DNA of 64,000 bases, taken from JAKQHY01 sp034429475. GTDB taxonomy: Bacteria > Chloroflexota > Anaerolineae > B4-G1 > SLSP01. How positions within the stretch are numbered: position 1 is the stretch's first letter; the number at the start of each line of letters is the position of its first letter. Made by a program: the position numbers and the translations under genes. The stretch is from contig DAOUGD010000250.1 in NCBI GenBank assembly GCA_034429475.1, forward strand, positions 33,964 to 97,963, written 5' to 3'. This document shows positions 49,328-58,430 of the stretch, in pieces. The notes under the pieces were generated by a model, which worked only from the letters and a program-made list of their open reading frames with translations, did not search any database and had not been told where the DNA came from.

Positions 49328-52213
49328 CTAGCTTAACCCCATCTCCACCGTCGCCGGCTCCAGCACCTTCTGCAAGAACTGCCCCGTATAGCTCTCCCCC
49401 ACCAGCGCCACTTTTTCCGGCGGCCCTTCGGCGATGATGTAGCCGCCGGCGTCGCCGCCTTCCGGCCCCAGGTCGAGCAGCCAGTCGGCGGTCTTGATCA
49501 CGTCCAGGTTGTGCTCCACCACGATGACGGTGTTGCCGGCGTCGGTCAGGCGGTGCAGCACGTCCAGCAGCTTTTGGATGTCGGCAAAGTGCAGGCCCGT
49601 CGTCGGCTCGTCCAGGATGTAGACGGTGCGCCCGGTGGCGACGCGCCCCAATTCCTTCGCCAGCTTGACGCGCTGCGCCTCCCCGCCGGAAAGCGTCGTC
49701 GCGCTCTGCCCCAACTTGATGTAATCCAGCCCCACGTCGTGCAATGTTTGCAATTGCCGGGAGAGGACCGGGTGCGCCGCGAAGAAACCCAGCGCTTCCT
49801 GCACGTCCATATCCAGCACCTCGGCGATGTTCTTGCCCTTGTAGCGGATTTGCAGCGTCTCGCGATTGAAGCGCGTGCCCTTGCACTCCTTGCACGTCAC
49901 CCACACATCTGCCAGGAAGTGCATCTCGATGCGCCGCTGGCCGTGTCCCTTGCACGCCTCGCAGCGCCCACCCTTGACGTTGAAGCTGAACCGCCCGGCG
50001 CCGTAGCCGCGCATCTTTGCCTCCGGCGTGGACGCGAAGACTTTGCGGATTTCGTCAAAGACGCCCACGTAGGTTGCCGGGTTCGAGCGCGGCGTGCGCC
50101 CGATGGGGTCTTGTGTGATGTCAATGACTTTGTCCAAATGCTCCAGCCCATCCAGCCGGTCGTAAGGGCCGGGGCGCGTCTCGGCGCGATTGAGGTCGCG
50201 CGCCAGCGCCGGGAACAGCGTTTCGGCGACGAGGCTGCTTTTGCCGCTGCCGCTCACGCCGGTGACGCAGGTGAACACGCCTAGCGGGAAACGCGCGTCC
50301 ACCTGCTTGAGATTGTGCAGGCGCGCGCCCCGCAGGATGAGGCTGCCGTTCTGCGGCGTCCGCCGCCCGCCGTTGGGCGACGTGACCGCCAGCTCGCCGC
50401 TCAGGTAGCGCCCCGTGAGCGACTCCGGGTTCCCCGCCACCTCTGCCGGTGTGCCGGATGCGACAACTTCGCCGCCCAGAACGCCCGCGCCCGGCCCCAG
50501 GTCTACGAGCCAGTCGGCGTCGTGCATCGTCTCGGCGTCGTGTTCCACCACGAGCACTGTGTTGCCCATGTCGCGCAGTTGCAGCAGCGTGTCGAGCAGG
50601 GCGCGGTTGTCGCGGGCGTGCAGGCCGATGGACGGCTCGTCCAGGATGTAGAGCACGCCCACCAGTCCGCACCCGATCTGGCTCGCCAGGCGGATGCGCT
50701 GCGATTCGCCGCCGGACAGCGACGGCGCGGGCCGGTCGAGGGTGAGGTAATGTAGGCCCACATTGAGCATGAATTGCAAGCGGTCGCGGATTTCCTTGAG
50801 GACTTCGCCGCCGATCTGCAACTGCTCCGCGTCAAAGATGCCGTACAGTCCCGTCACCCAGGCCTGCGCGTCGGAAATGGTCATCTGGCTCACTTCCGTG
50901 ACCGTCTTGCCGCCGACGGTGACGCCGCGCGCTTCCGGGCGCAGCCGCGCGCCGCCGCACGACGGGCAGGGCTGCTCGCTCATAAAGCTGCCGTACCAGC
51001 GCTTCGTGTACTCCGAGTGCGTCTGGTGGAACAGGCGTTTGATGTGGTAAACGATGCCTTTCTCCGTGCGGTTGGTTTCGCCTGACCACGTGCTGTCCTG
51101 GTTTTCGGCGTGAAATTCAAAATGGATTTTCTCGCTGCCCGACCCGTAAATGACGACGTTGCGGAAGGCCTCCGGCAAGTCCTGCCACGGCATTTCCAGG
51201 TCAACCCCATAGTGCCGCGCCAACGAATCCAGATGGTGGGTCTGCCACTTGTTCTTCTTTTTGCGGATGTTGCCATACCAGCGCAGCGCGCCATCTATAA
51301 TGGATTTTGTCGGGTCGTGGACGATGAGCGCGGGATCCACTTCCAGCTTCGTCCCCAGACCGTTGCACTCTGGGCACATCCCCACCGGCGAGTTGAAGCT
51401 GAACAGCGCGGGCGACAATTCGGGGAAGCTGATGCCGCAGTGGACGCAGGCATGATGTTCGCTCAGCGTCAGCTCCTCTTTGTCTGCCACGTCAATCACC
51501 ACGACGCCCTCGCCAGCCTTCAACGCAGTCTCCACTGAATCTATCAGCCGCGTGTGGAAGTCGCCGTCGCCGTTGGAAGGGACTTGCAGCCGATCCACGA
51601 TCAGCTCAATCGTATGCTTCTTGGTCTTCGCCAGCTTGATGTCGCCGGTCAGCTCGGTCGGCACGCCGTCAATGCGGGCGCGGACGTAGCCATCTTGCCG
51701 CGCCTGTTCGAGCACGTCGGCGTGCGTTCCCTTGCGGTTGCTGGCGATGGGCGCCATCACCTGGAAGCGCGTGCCCGGCGGCAGCGCGGCGAGTTGGTCG
51801 GCGATCTGCTGCGCGCTCTGCGATTGCACCTTGCGCCCGCACTGCGGGCAATGCGGCTCGCCCACGCGAGCAAAGAGCACGCGCAGGTAGTCCATCACTT
51901 CGGTGACGGTGCCCACCGTCGAGCGTGGGTTCTTGCTCACCGCCTTCTGCTCGATGGCAATGGCGGGGCTGAGGCCGCCGATGAAGTCCACCTTCGGCTT
52001 CTCCATCTGCCCCAGGAATTGCCGCGCGTAAGACGAGAGGCTCTCAACGTACCGCCGCTGCCCCTCGGCATAGATCGTATCGAAGGCCAGCGACGATTTG
52101 CCGCTGCCCGAAACGCCGGTGAGCACCACCAGCGCGTTGCGGGGGAGCGTCACGTTGACGTGCTTCAAGTTGTGCTGCTGCGCCCCACGAATAACAAGTT
52201 GATTCGGTTCCAT
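49328..52213 (-). CDS. uvrA: Excinuclease ABC subunit A, paralogue 2 (canonical)
   Basis: A 961-residue UvrA of classical type. It has GVSGSGKSSLAFDTIYAEGQ and GVSGSGKSSLVAETL Walker A motifs, SSYARQFLGQMEKPKVD, LSGGESQRIRLASQIG and LSGGEAQRVKLAKELG signatures, and both zinc modules with four Cys each (CVHC ... CPEC and CEAC ... CKEC). It recognises bulky DNA lesions with UvrB, which is not in the window. GGAGGT lies 3 bp before the ATG at 52213; an upstream in-frame extension is repeat-derived and not supported. The other paralogue is at 38776-41688. Confidence 0.94.
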   Translation of the reverse strand: MEPNQLVIRGAQQHNLKHVNVTLPRNALVVLTGVSGSGKSSLAFDTIYAEGQRRYVESLSSYARQFLGQMEKPKVDFIGGLSPAIAIEQKAVSKNPRSTVGTVTEVMDYLRVLFARVGEPHCPQCGRKVQSQSAQQIADQLAALPPGTRFQVMAPIASNRKGTHADVLEQARQDGYVRARIDGVPTELTGDIKLAKTKKHTIELIVDRLQVPSNGDGDFHTRLIDSVETALKAGEGVVVIDVADKEELTLSEHHACVHCGISFPELSPALFSFNSPVGMCPECNGLGTKLEVDPALIVHDPTKSIIDGALRWYGNIRKKKNKWQTHHLDSLARHYGVDLEMPWQDLPEAFRNVVIYGSGSEKIHFEFHAENQDSTWSGETNRTEKGIVYHIKRLFHQTHSEYTKRWYGSFMSEQPCPSCGGARLRPEARGVTVGGKTVTEVSQMTISDAQAWVTGLYGIFDAEQLQIGGEVLKEIRDRLQFMLNVGLHYLTLDRPAPSLSGGESQRIRLASQIGCGLVGVLYILDEPSIGLHARDNRALLDTLLQLRDMGNTVLVVEHDAETMHDADWLVDLGPGAGVLGGEVVASGTPAEVAGNPESLTGRYLSGELAVTSPNGGRRTPQNGSLILRGARLHNLKQVDARFPLGVFTCVTGVSGSGKSSLVAETLFPALARDLNRAETRPGPYDRLDGLEHLDKVIDITQDPIGRTPRSNPATYVGVFDEIRKVFASTPEAKMRGYGAGRFSFNVKGGRCEACKGHGQRRIEMHFLADVWVTCKECKGTRFNRETLQIRYKGKNIAEVLDMDVQEALGFFAAHPVLSRQLQTLHDVGLDYIKLGQSATTLSGGEAQRVKLAKELGRVATGRTVYILDEPTTGLHFADIQKLLDVLHRLTDAGNTVIVVEHNLDVIKTADWLLDLGPEGGDAGGYIIAEGPPEKVALVGESYTGQFLQKVLEPATVEMGLS

Positions 52214-52231
52214 ACTACCTCCACGAATGGC

Positions 52232-52260
52232 AAGTTGCGAGTTAGGAGTTGCGAGTTGTG
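52232..52260. repeat. Direct heptad repeat GAGTTAG/GAGTTGC (family H)
   Basis: Four 7-bp units AAGTTGC/GAGTTAG/GAGTTGC/GAGTTGT lie upstream of the second uvrA. No inverted half is visible. Confidence 0.7.
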
Positions 52261-52283
52261 AATGGGGGAATTGGCAAGGGTTA

Positions 52284-52311
52284 AGTATACCACAGACAAG
52301 CAATCGAACAA
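52284..52311 (-). promoter_or_regulatory. Promoter candidate of the second uvrA
   Basis: On the minus strand TTGTTC (52311-52306), a 16-bp spacer and TATACT (52289-52284), about 70 bp before the ATG. No obvious LexA-like palindrome is seen. Confidence 0.5.
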
Positions 52312-52464
52312 ATTTTCTATTTTATCAAAGTATAGCGGGAGAATATGACAGAGCGCGGCATATTTGAGATGCATTTTAACGCGCCCGCTGTTGGCAATCT
52401 GGACGAATGAAGTAAACTCATGCGGGAAGTCAAATCATCCCAGAAAATACATGGCGTATAAATA

Positions 52465-52539
52465 TGAAACGTGACACGTAAAACGTGAAACGTAATGATT
52501 TCACTGTAAAAGTCTTACGTTTTACGTTTTACGTTTCAC
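52465..52539. repeat. Family A repeat upstream of folC
   Basis: GAAACGT/GACACGT/AAAACGT/GAAACGT units on the left and TTACGTTTTACGTTTTACGT on the right form an imperfect hairpin. The rest of the 358-bp gap 52214-52571 holds only the uvrA promoter and the family H repeat. Confidence 0.82.
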
Positions 52540-52571
52540 CTCCACATTTTACGAAAGCGAGAGGCATCCCA

Positions 52572-53930
52572 ATGAACTATCACGACGCACTGCGTTATCT
52601 TTACAGTCTGGTGGATTATGAGAAGCGCCGCATCGAGCGCTATTCGCCCCGCGAGTTCAAGATTGAGCGGGTGGAGGAGTTGTTGGAGAAGCTTGGCGCA
52701 CCACACCGGGCCTACCCCACGCTGCACGTCGCCGGCACGAAGGGCAAGGGGTCGGTCTCGGCGATGCTGGCGACGATTGCGCAGACCAGCGGCTTGCGCA
52801 CGGGACTCTACACGTCGCCACACCTGCACACCTACCGAGAGCGGATTCAGATCAACGGCGAGCCGATCAGCCGTGGACACCTGGCGGCCCTGCTTACCGA
52901 AATCCAGCCGGTGGTGGAAAGCATTGAGGGGTTGACGACGTTCGAGGTCACGACGGCGCTGGCTTTCCTCCACTTCGCCCGCGAGAAGATTGACCTGGGC
53001 GTGATGGAGGTTGGGCTGGGCGGGCGGCTGGACGCCACCAACGTGATCACGCCGGAAATCAGCGTCATTGCGTCCCTGAGCCTGGATCACACGAGCATCC
53101 TCGGCAACACGCTGGCCGAAATCGCCGGCGAGAAGGGCGGCATCATCAAGCCGGGCGTGCCGGTGGTGAGCGCGCCGCAGCAGCCGGAGGCGCGGGCCGT
53201 GCTGGAAAGCATCGCTGCCGAGCGGGGCGCGCCGTTCACCTGCGTCGGGCGCGACTGGACGTGGACGGCGCAGTCGCGCAGCATGACGGGACAGACGTTC
53301 ACCGTGCGGGCCGCCGTCCCCTCGGAGTTCGACGGGGACTATGAATTGAATCTGCTCGGCGACTTCCAGCAGGAAAACGCGACGGTCGCGGTGGCGGCGG
53401 CGGCGAATTTGTACGCGCGCGGCCATGCGTGGGCCAGCCCCGCGACGGCGCGCGCCGCCCTGTCTCACGTGGTCTGGCCGGGCCGCATGGAAGTGCTGAA
53501 TCACGCCCCGCTCATCGTGGTGGACTGCGCGCACAATCCATACTCGGCGCAAGTGCTGGCGCGCTCGCTCCAGGCGTGGTTCCCGGAGACGCGGTGGCTG
53601 CTGATCTTCGGCGCGTCCGGCGACAAGGCCATTGACGAGATGCTGCGCGCGCTGCTGCCCCTCAGCGCGCACGTCATCGTCACTCGCTCGTACCATCCGC
53701 GCGCGGCGGCGCCCGACGCGCTGGCCGACAAATGCGCTGAAATCGGCCACGGCGCGGAGATTGCGGTGGACCCGCGTCGGGCGTTGGAGCAGGCGTTCGC
53801 GCGCTGGGAGCCGGGATGGGGCATCCTGGCGACGGGGTCGGTTTTCATCGCGGCGGACGTGCGCGAGGCGTGGGCGCATCACGCGCAGCTTCGGCTGCCG
53901 GAGGGGGATTGGGTGGATGAACCCTGGTAA
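52572..53930 (+). CDS. folC: Folylpolyglutamate synthase/dihydrofolate synthase
   Basis: A 452-residue ATP-dependent ligase that adds glutamate to folates, and possibly to dihydropteroate. The ATP loop is HVAGTKGKGSVSAML, followed by GLYTSPHLHTYRERIQING, the Mur-ligase signature GVMEVGLGGRLDATNVI and SLDHTSILGNTLAEIAGEKGGI. The C-terminal domain has VVDCAHNPYSAQVL. Length is normal. GAGAGGC lies before the ATG at 52572. Its last 14 bp overlap the chosen start of the serine hydrolase gene. Confidence 0.92.
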   Translation: MNYHDALRYLYSLVDYEKRRIERYSPREFKIERVEELLEKLGAPHRAYPTLHVAGTKGKGSVSAMLATIAQTSGLRTGLYTSPHLHTYRERIQINGEPISRGHLAALLTEIQPVVESIEGLTTFEVTTALAFLHFAREKIDLGVMEVGLGGRLDATNVITPEISVIASLSLDHTSILGNTLAEIAGEKGGIIKPGVPVVSAPQQPEARAVLESIAAERGAPFTCVGRDWTWTAQSRSMTGQTFTVRAAVPSEFDGDYELNLLGDFQQENATVAVAAAANLYARGHAWASPATARAALSHVVWPGRMEVLNHAPLIVVDCAHNPYSAQVLARSLQAWFPETRWLLIFGASGDKAIDEMLRALLPLSAHVIVTRSYHPRAAAPDALADKCAEIGHGAEIAVDPRRALEQAFARWEPGWGILATGSVFIAADVREAWAHHAQLRLPEGDWVDEPW

Positions 53931-55839
53931 AGGCAGAGATTTCACGCAAAGGCGCAAAGGCGCAAAGGAATTTAAAAAACTTAGCGACTTGGCGACTTGG
54001 CGTGAGCCAATAGGGGTTGGGGCGCTGCGTTGGATTTTGTTGCTATTGGTGTTGATGCCGCAGCCCGTGGGCGCGCGGCCGGCGGCGGATGCGCCATCTC
54101 CCGATGCGCTGGCTGCCTTCTTTGATACGCGCATCCCGGCGCAACTGGCGCAGTACAATATCCCCGGCGCGGCGGTGGCGGTGGTGGCGGATGGGCAGGT
54201 CGTCTTTGCGCAGGGATATGGGTATACCAACAGCGAGACATGCGCGCCGGTCGTCGCCGAGAAGACGCTGTTTCACATCGGCTCCGTGACCAAGCTTTTC
54301 ACCTGGACGGCGATCATGCAGTTGGTGGAGCAGGGGCAGCTCGACCTCGACGCGGACATCAACACCTACCTGTCGGCCATCCAGTTCCCGCCGACGTTCT
54401 CGGAGCCGATCCGGCTGAAGCATTTGCTGACGCACACGCCAGGTCTTGAAGACCGCCTGAGCAATCTGCTGCGCGTCAATCGCAATGATGGGCTGCCGCT
54501 GGAAGACTACATCGTCCGCCAACAACCGACGCGCGTCCTGCCGCCCGGCGAGATTATCGGCTACTCCAACTACGGCGGCGCGCTGGGCGGCTACATCGTT
54601 CAGGAAGTGTCTGGTATTTCTTACGAGCAATACGTAGAAGAAAACATCTTTGCGCCGCTGGGAATGCAACGCAGCAGCGTCCGCCGGCCGGTGGCGCCGG
54701 AGTTAGAGGCCGATGTGTCGTGGGGGCACGTCGGGGGGCCAGTGGGGGTGATACCGCTGATTGAATATTTCCCTGCTGCGCCGATGGTGGGCGTCAGCGC
54801 GACTGTCACGGATATGGCGAAGTTTATGATCGCGCAGTTGCAAAAGGGGCGGTATGGAGACCGGCGGATTCTGGCCGAAGAAACGGCGGACATGATGCAG
54901 CAGCAGCAGTTCACCCACGATCCGCGCCTGCCGGGCGTCACGTATGGCTTCGTGGAATGGCAGCGCAACGGGCGGCGCATCCTCTGGCACAGCGGCAGCA
55001 CGCCGACATTCCAGGGCGTGTTGACCTTGCTGCCGGAAGATAACGTGGGCATCTTCGTGATCTACAACCGCAAAAGCGGGCGCACCGAAGTCGGCAAGCT
55101 GCTCCGCGACGAATTTTTGGACACCTTCTATCCCGTTGTCATTGAGACGCCGCAGCCGCTGGCGGGCTACCGCGAGCGCGCCCAACGGTTCGCAGGGGAT
55201 TACCACGAGAGCCGCTGGGCGTACACCACCGCCGACCAGTTCATCTATATGCTGACGCGCTATTACGATGTGACCGCCAATCCTGATGGCACGATCGAGT
55301 TTATGGGGGCGACTTACGTTGAAACGGCGCCGTTGTTTTTCCACGAAGTGGGCGGGCAGGGGACGTTGCTGTTCCGCGAGGACGCGCAGGGGCGGATCAC
55401 CCACGGCTTTTACGATTACGATCCGCACAAGGTCTTCATCAAACTGGCCTGGTACGAAACGTTGGATTTTCATCTGGCGGTGGGGGGGGCCTGCCTCCTG
55501 ACCTTCCTGGCGACGGCGCTCGTCCGACGGAAGCCCCAAGCGCGCCACCACGAACTCCATCTGCTGCTGCGCGGGGTCAGTCTGACGGCGCTGGTCTATT
55601 TGCCGGCTATGTTCATCATCGGCTTCAGCCGCATCATCCTGTTGCTGCCGGACGTAACGTTTCTGGCGCCGCTGTTCCTCGCGGCACTGACGCTGGCGCT
55701 GGGCGCGTCGCTAGTAGCAGCGGCGCTGGCGTGGCGCTGGCGGGTGAATCGGTGGCACGCGACATCCCTGGCGCTGGCGCTGGTAGTTTTCGTGGGATGG
55801 CTGCATTACTGGAATTGGTTGGAGTTGTGGCATTTTTAA
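53917..55839 (+). CDS. Beta-lactamase-like serine hydrolase with C-terminal membrane helices
   Basis: A 640-residue protein. After a hydrophobic export segment (about residues 36-55, LRWILLLLVLMPQPVGA) comes a class C beta-lactamase/PBP-type domain with the nucleophile S123 and K126 (IGSVTKLF), Y216-S-N218 (GYSNYGG) and H358-S-G (WHSGS). A beta-rich linker follows, then three C-terminal transmembrane helices (about 545-640). Such proteins are peptidases or esterases; the substrate is unknown. The ATG at 53917 overlaps folC by 14 bp. The first 30 residues (GRDFTQRRKGAKEFKK) are encoded by a family D repeat, so the true start could instead be further downstream at a non-ATG codon. Confidence 0.8.
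   Translation: MNPGKGRDFTQRRKGAKEFKKLSDLATWREPIGVGALRWILLLLVLMPQPVGARPAADAPSPDALAAFFDTRIPAQLAQYNIPGAAVAVVADGQVVFAQGYGYTNSETCAPVVAEKTLFHIGSVTKLFTWTAIMQLVEQGQLDLDADINTYLSAIQFPPTFSEPIRLKHLLTHTPGLEDRLSNLLRVNRNDGLPLEDYIVRQQPTRVLPPGEIIGYSNYGGALGGYIVQEVSGISYEQYVEENIFAPLGMQRSSVRRPVAPELEADVSWGHVGGPVGVIPLIEYFPAAPMVGVSATVTDMAKFMIAQLQKGRYGDRRILAEETADMMQQQQFTHDPRLPGVTYGFVEWQRNGRRILWHSGSTPTFQGVLTLLPEDNVGIFVIYNRKSGRTEVGKLLRDEFLDTFYPVVIETPQPLAGYRERAQRFAGDYHESRWAYTTADQFIYMLTRYYDVTANPDGTIEFMGATYVETAPLFFHEVGGQGTLLFREDAQGRITHGFYDYDPHKVFIKLAWYETLDFHLAVGGACLLTFLATALVRRKPQARHHELHLLLRGVSLTALVYLPAMFIIGFSRIILLLPDVTFLAPLFLAALTLALGASLVAAALAWRWRVNRWHATSLALALVVFVGWLHYWNWLELWHF
53936..54005. repeat. Family D repeat (CGCAAAGG, 8-bp period) at the gene start
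   Basis: TTTCACGCAAAGGCGCAAAGG continues with a third CGCAAAGG unit, then GCGACTTGGCGACTTGGCG. It matches 4061-4096. It is read in frame as the N-terminus of the serine hydrolase. Confidence 0.78.
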
Positions 55840-55892
55840 GAATAGATACGGCTCAATGTGGTACAATACAGGCAACATCAAACAGTAAGATT

Positions 55893-55929
55893 CCTTCCGG
55901 GAAGCGATCCACCGAGGCTTCCCGGAAGG
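55893..55929 (+). promoter_or_regulatory. Perfect 13-bp hairpin in the lon leader
   Basis: CCTTCCGGGAAGC and GCTTCCCGGAAGG pair across an 11-base loop, 23 bp before the lon start. It could be a terminator of the upstream gene or a regulatory leader structure. It does not resemble the CIRCE heat-shock element. Confidence 0.5.
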
Positions 55930-55952
55930 TTTAAATGAGGAGAGATTTTCGC

Positions 55953-58373
55953 ATGGAGTGGGACAAAATGTCACTGTTGCCAAACGAGATGTTCGAGGAA
56001 TACGACAATGACCGCGAGGGCGGGCCTTTTGAGGCCATCATTCTGCCTGTGCGCGACCTGGTCGTCTATCCCCAAATGGTCACGCCGCTCTATATGCCGG
56101 CGCAGGATGCTTCGATAGAGGCGTTGGACGTCGCCGTTCAGGAAGATTGGCCCCTGGTCGTGGCGGCGCAGAAGGATTCGAACAACGAAGAGTACCCGAC
56201 GGGCGATGAGATTTTTTGGATTGGCTGCGAGGTTGTGGTTGCGCGTTCGATGCGACTGCCCGACGGCGGCAGCAGCGCCATCACGCAGGGCGTTCAGCGA
56301 GTGCGGATTGTCGAGTTCGCCCAGGAAGAGCCATATATGGTCGCCGTAGTCGAGCCGTTGGCCGAGACGACGGAAGAGAGTTCCCTGGTTGAGGCCCTGA
56401 CGCGGGCCGTGCTGACGATGTTCGAGAAGGCCGTCCAACTGAATCACGCCCTGCCCGAAGAAGCCTACATCTACGCCATGAACCTGCAAGCGCCCGGGCA
56501 ACTCGCTGATTTGGTGGCGCAGATGATCAACCTGACGTTAGAACAGCGTCAGGATTTGTTGGAAACGCTGAACATCGTCGAGCGGCTGCAAAAAATCAGT
56601 ACATATCTAGCGCACGAATTGGATGTGCTGGAATTGGAAAATCAGATTCAGACCAGCGTCCAGGAGGAAGTGGACAAGTCGCAGCGGGAGTACTACTTGC
56701 GCGAGCAACTGCGCGCCATTCAGCGGGAATTGAGCGAAAACGACATTTTCACCCGTGACTTGGCTCACTTGCAGGAAGCCTTTGAACAGGCGGAATTGCC
56801 CGACTATGTGCGTCAACGCGCACAAGAAGAACTGGGACGCCTCGCCACGATGCCGGCTATGGCCCCGGAGATCGGGATCATCCGCACCTACCTGGATTGG
56901 CTGCTGGAATTACCCTGGACCAAGGCCACCGAAGATAACTTGACGCTCCGCCACGCTGAGGAAATCCTGGAATCGCAGCATTACGGTCTGCCCAAAGCCA
57001 AAGAGCGCATCCTGGAATACATCGCCGTGCGCAAACTCGCGCCGGATAAGAGTCGCAGCACCATTCTGTGTTTCGTCGGGCCGCCCGGCACGGGGAAAAC
57101 ATCGCTGGGGCGCTCGATTGCCGAGGCGCTAGGGCGGGAATTCGTGCGCGTCTCGCTGGGCGGCATCCGCGACGAGGCCGAGATTCGCGGGCACCGGCGC
57201 ACCTACATCGGCGCGCTGCCGGGTCGCATCATCCAGACAATGAAGCGCGCCGGCACCATCAACCCGGTGTTTATGCTGGATGAAGTGGACAAACTTGGCT
57301 TTGATTATCACGGCGACCCCTCATCGGCGCTGCTGGAAGTGTTGGACCCGGAACAAAATCACGCTTTTTCCGATCATTATTTGGAACTGCCCTACGACCT
57401 TTCCAAAGTGCTGTTCATTGCCACGGCCAACATTCTGGACACGATCCCGGCGGCGTTGCAGGATCGTATGGAAGTGATCGAGTTCCCTGGCTATATCGAA
57501 GAAGAGAAGGTTGAAATTGCGCGGCGCTTTCTGATCCCTCGGCAGATTGAGCTGAACGGGTTGGAGAGCAACCCGCCCAACTTCTCCCAAACCATCCTGC
57601 ACACTCTGATCCGGCACTACACCTATGAAGCCGGCGTGCGCAATTTGGAACGCGAAATCGGCAGTGTATGTCGCAAGGCTGCGCGTCGCCTGGCCGAGGA
57701 AAAGCGACCATTGGGAATTATCACCGGCAAGTTGCTGGAAAAATACCTCGGCCCGCCCCGGTATCTTCACGACCACCTCGAAAAACGCGACGAGGTTGGG
57801 GTGGCGATGGGGCTGGCGTGGACGCCCAACGGCGGGGATTTGCTGCCGGTGGAGGTGGCGTTGATGCCTGGCAAAGGCGCCGTGACTCTGACCGGTCAGT
57901 TAGGGGATGTGATGCAGGAATCGGCGCAGGCGGCGTTGACTTATTTGCGTTCCCAGGCGCAGAACTGGAGCATTCCCCAGGAGTATTTTGAAAAACTCGA
58001 CATTCACGTGCATTTCCCGGAAGGCGGCGTTCCCAAAGACGGGCCATCCGGCGGCGTGACGATTGCGACGGCGCTGTTCTCGGCCTTCACCGGCTACCCG
58101 GTGCGCCGCGACGTTGCCATGACGGGCGAGATCACCCTGCGCGGGCGCGTCTTGCCGGTGGGTGGCCTCAAAGAGAAGTTGCTGGCGGCGCATCGCGCCG
58201 GCGTCCAGAAAATTCTGCTGCCGGAGCGCAACCGCAAAGATTTGCAGGAGATTCCGAAGAATATTCTAAAGCAACTCAATCTGGTGTTTGTGGAAAATAT
58301 GGAGACTGTGCTGACCGAGACCCTGGCGCCGCCGCCCTCGTCGGCGGTCGAAACCTTTGACCCTCAAATATAA
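55953..58373 (+). CDS. lon: ATP-dependent Lon protease
   Basis: An 806-residue cytosolic AAA+ protease that degrades misfolded and regulatory proteins. The N-terminal LON domain (about 15-205) begins at FEAIILPVRDLVVYPQMVTP. The ATPase has Walker A GPPGTGKTSLG (K382) and Walker B PVFMLDEVDKL. The protease domain has the catalytic Ser-Lys pair S699 (PKDGPSGGVTIATALF) and K742 (GGLKEKLLAAHRAG). Length is typical of LonA. The ATG at 55953 was chosen because GGAGAG lies 8 bp upstream; an ATG at 55935 is possible but has no such site. A perfect bidirectional terminator follows. Confidence 0.94.
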   Translation: MEWDKMSLLPNEMFEEYDNDREGGPFEAIILPVRDLVVYPQMVTPLYMPAQDASIEALDVAVQEDWPLVVAAQKDSNNEEYPTGDEIFWIGCEVVVARSMRLPDGGSSAITQGVQRVRIVEFAQEEPYMVAVVEPLAETTEESSLVEALTRAVLTMFEKAVQLNHALPEEAYIYAMNLQAPGQLADLVAQMINLTLEQRQDLLETLNIVERLQKISTYLAHELDVLELENQIQTSVQEEVDKSQREYYLREQLRAIQRELSENDIFTRDLAHLQEAFEQAELPDYVRQRAQEELGRLATMPAMAPEIGIIRTYLDWLLELPWTKATEDNLTLRHAEEILESQHYGLPKAKERILEYIAVRKLAPDKSRSTILCFVGPPGTGKTSLGRSIAEALGREFVRVSLGGIRDEAEIRGHRRTYIGALPGRIIQTMKRAGTINPVFMLDEVDKLGFDYHGDPSSALLEVLDPEQNHAFSDHYLELPYDLSKVLFIATANILDTIPAALQDRMEVIEFPGYIEEEKVEIARRFLIPRQIELNGLESNPPNFSQTILHTLIRHYTYEAGVRNLEREIGSVCRKAARRLAEEKRPLGIITGKLLEKYLGPPRYLHDHLEKRDEVGVAMGLAWTPNGGDLLPVEVALMPGKGAVTLTGQLGDVMQESAQAALTYLRSQAQNWSIPQEYFEKLDIHVHFPEGGVPKDGPSGGVTIATALFSAFTGYPVRRDVAMTGEITLRGRVLPVGGLKEKLLAAHRAGVQKILLPERNRKDLQEIPKNILKQLNLVFVENMETVLTETLAPPPSSAVETFDPQI

Positions 58374-58412
58374 AAATCAGGGGACAGTCCATAGACTGTC
58401 CCCTGATTTTTT
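58372..58412. terminator. Bidirectional intrinsic terminator between lon and hpf
   Basis: AAAAATCAGGGGACAGTC pairs perfectly with its complement across the 4-base loop CATA and ends in a T-run on either strand. It overlaps the lon stop codon and serves both convergent genes. Confidence 0.92.
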
Positions 58413-58430
58413 GCCAGTTTAGCGTTTACC

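Noticed and set aside
55893..55929. CIRCE or other heat-shock element before lon
   Set aside because: The hairpin arms CCTTCCGGGAAGC do not match TTAGCACTC-N9-GAGTGCTAA.
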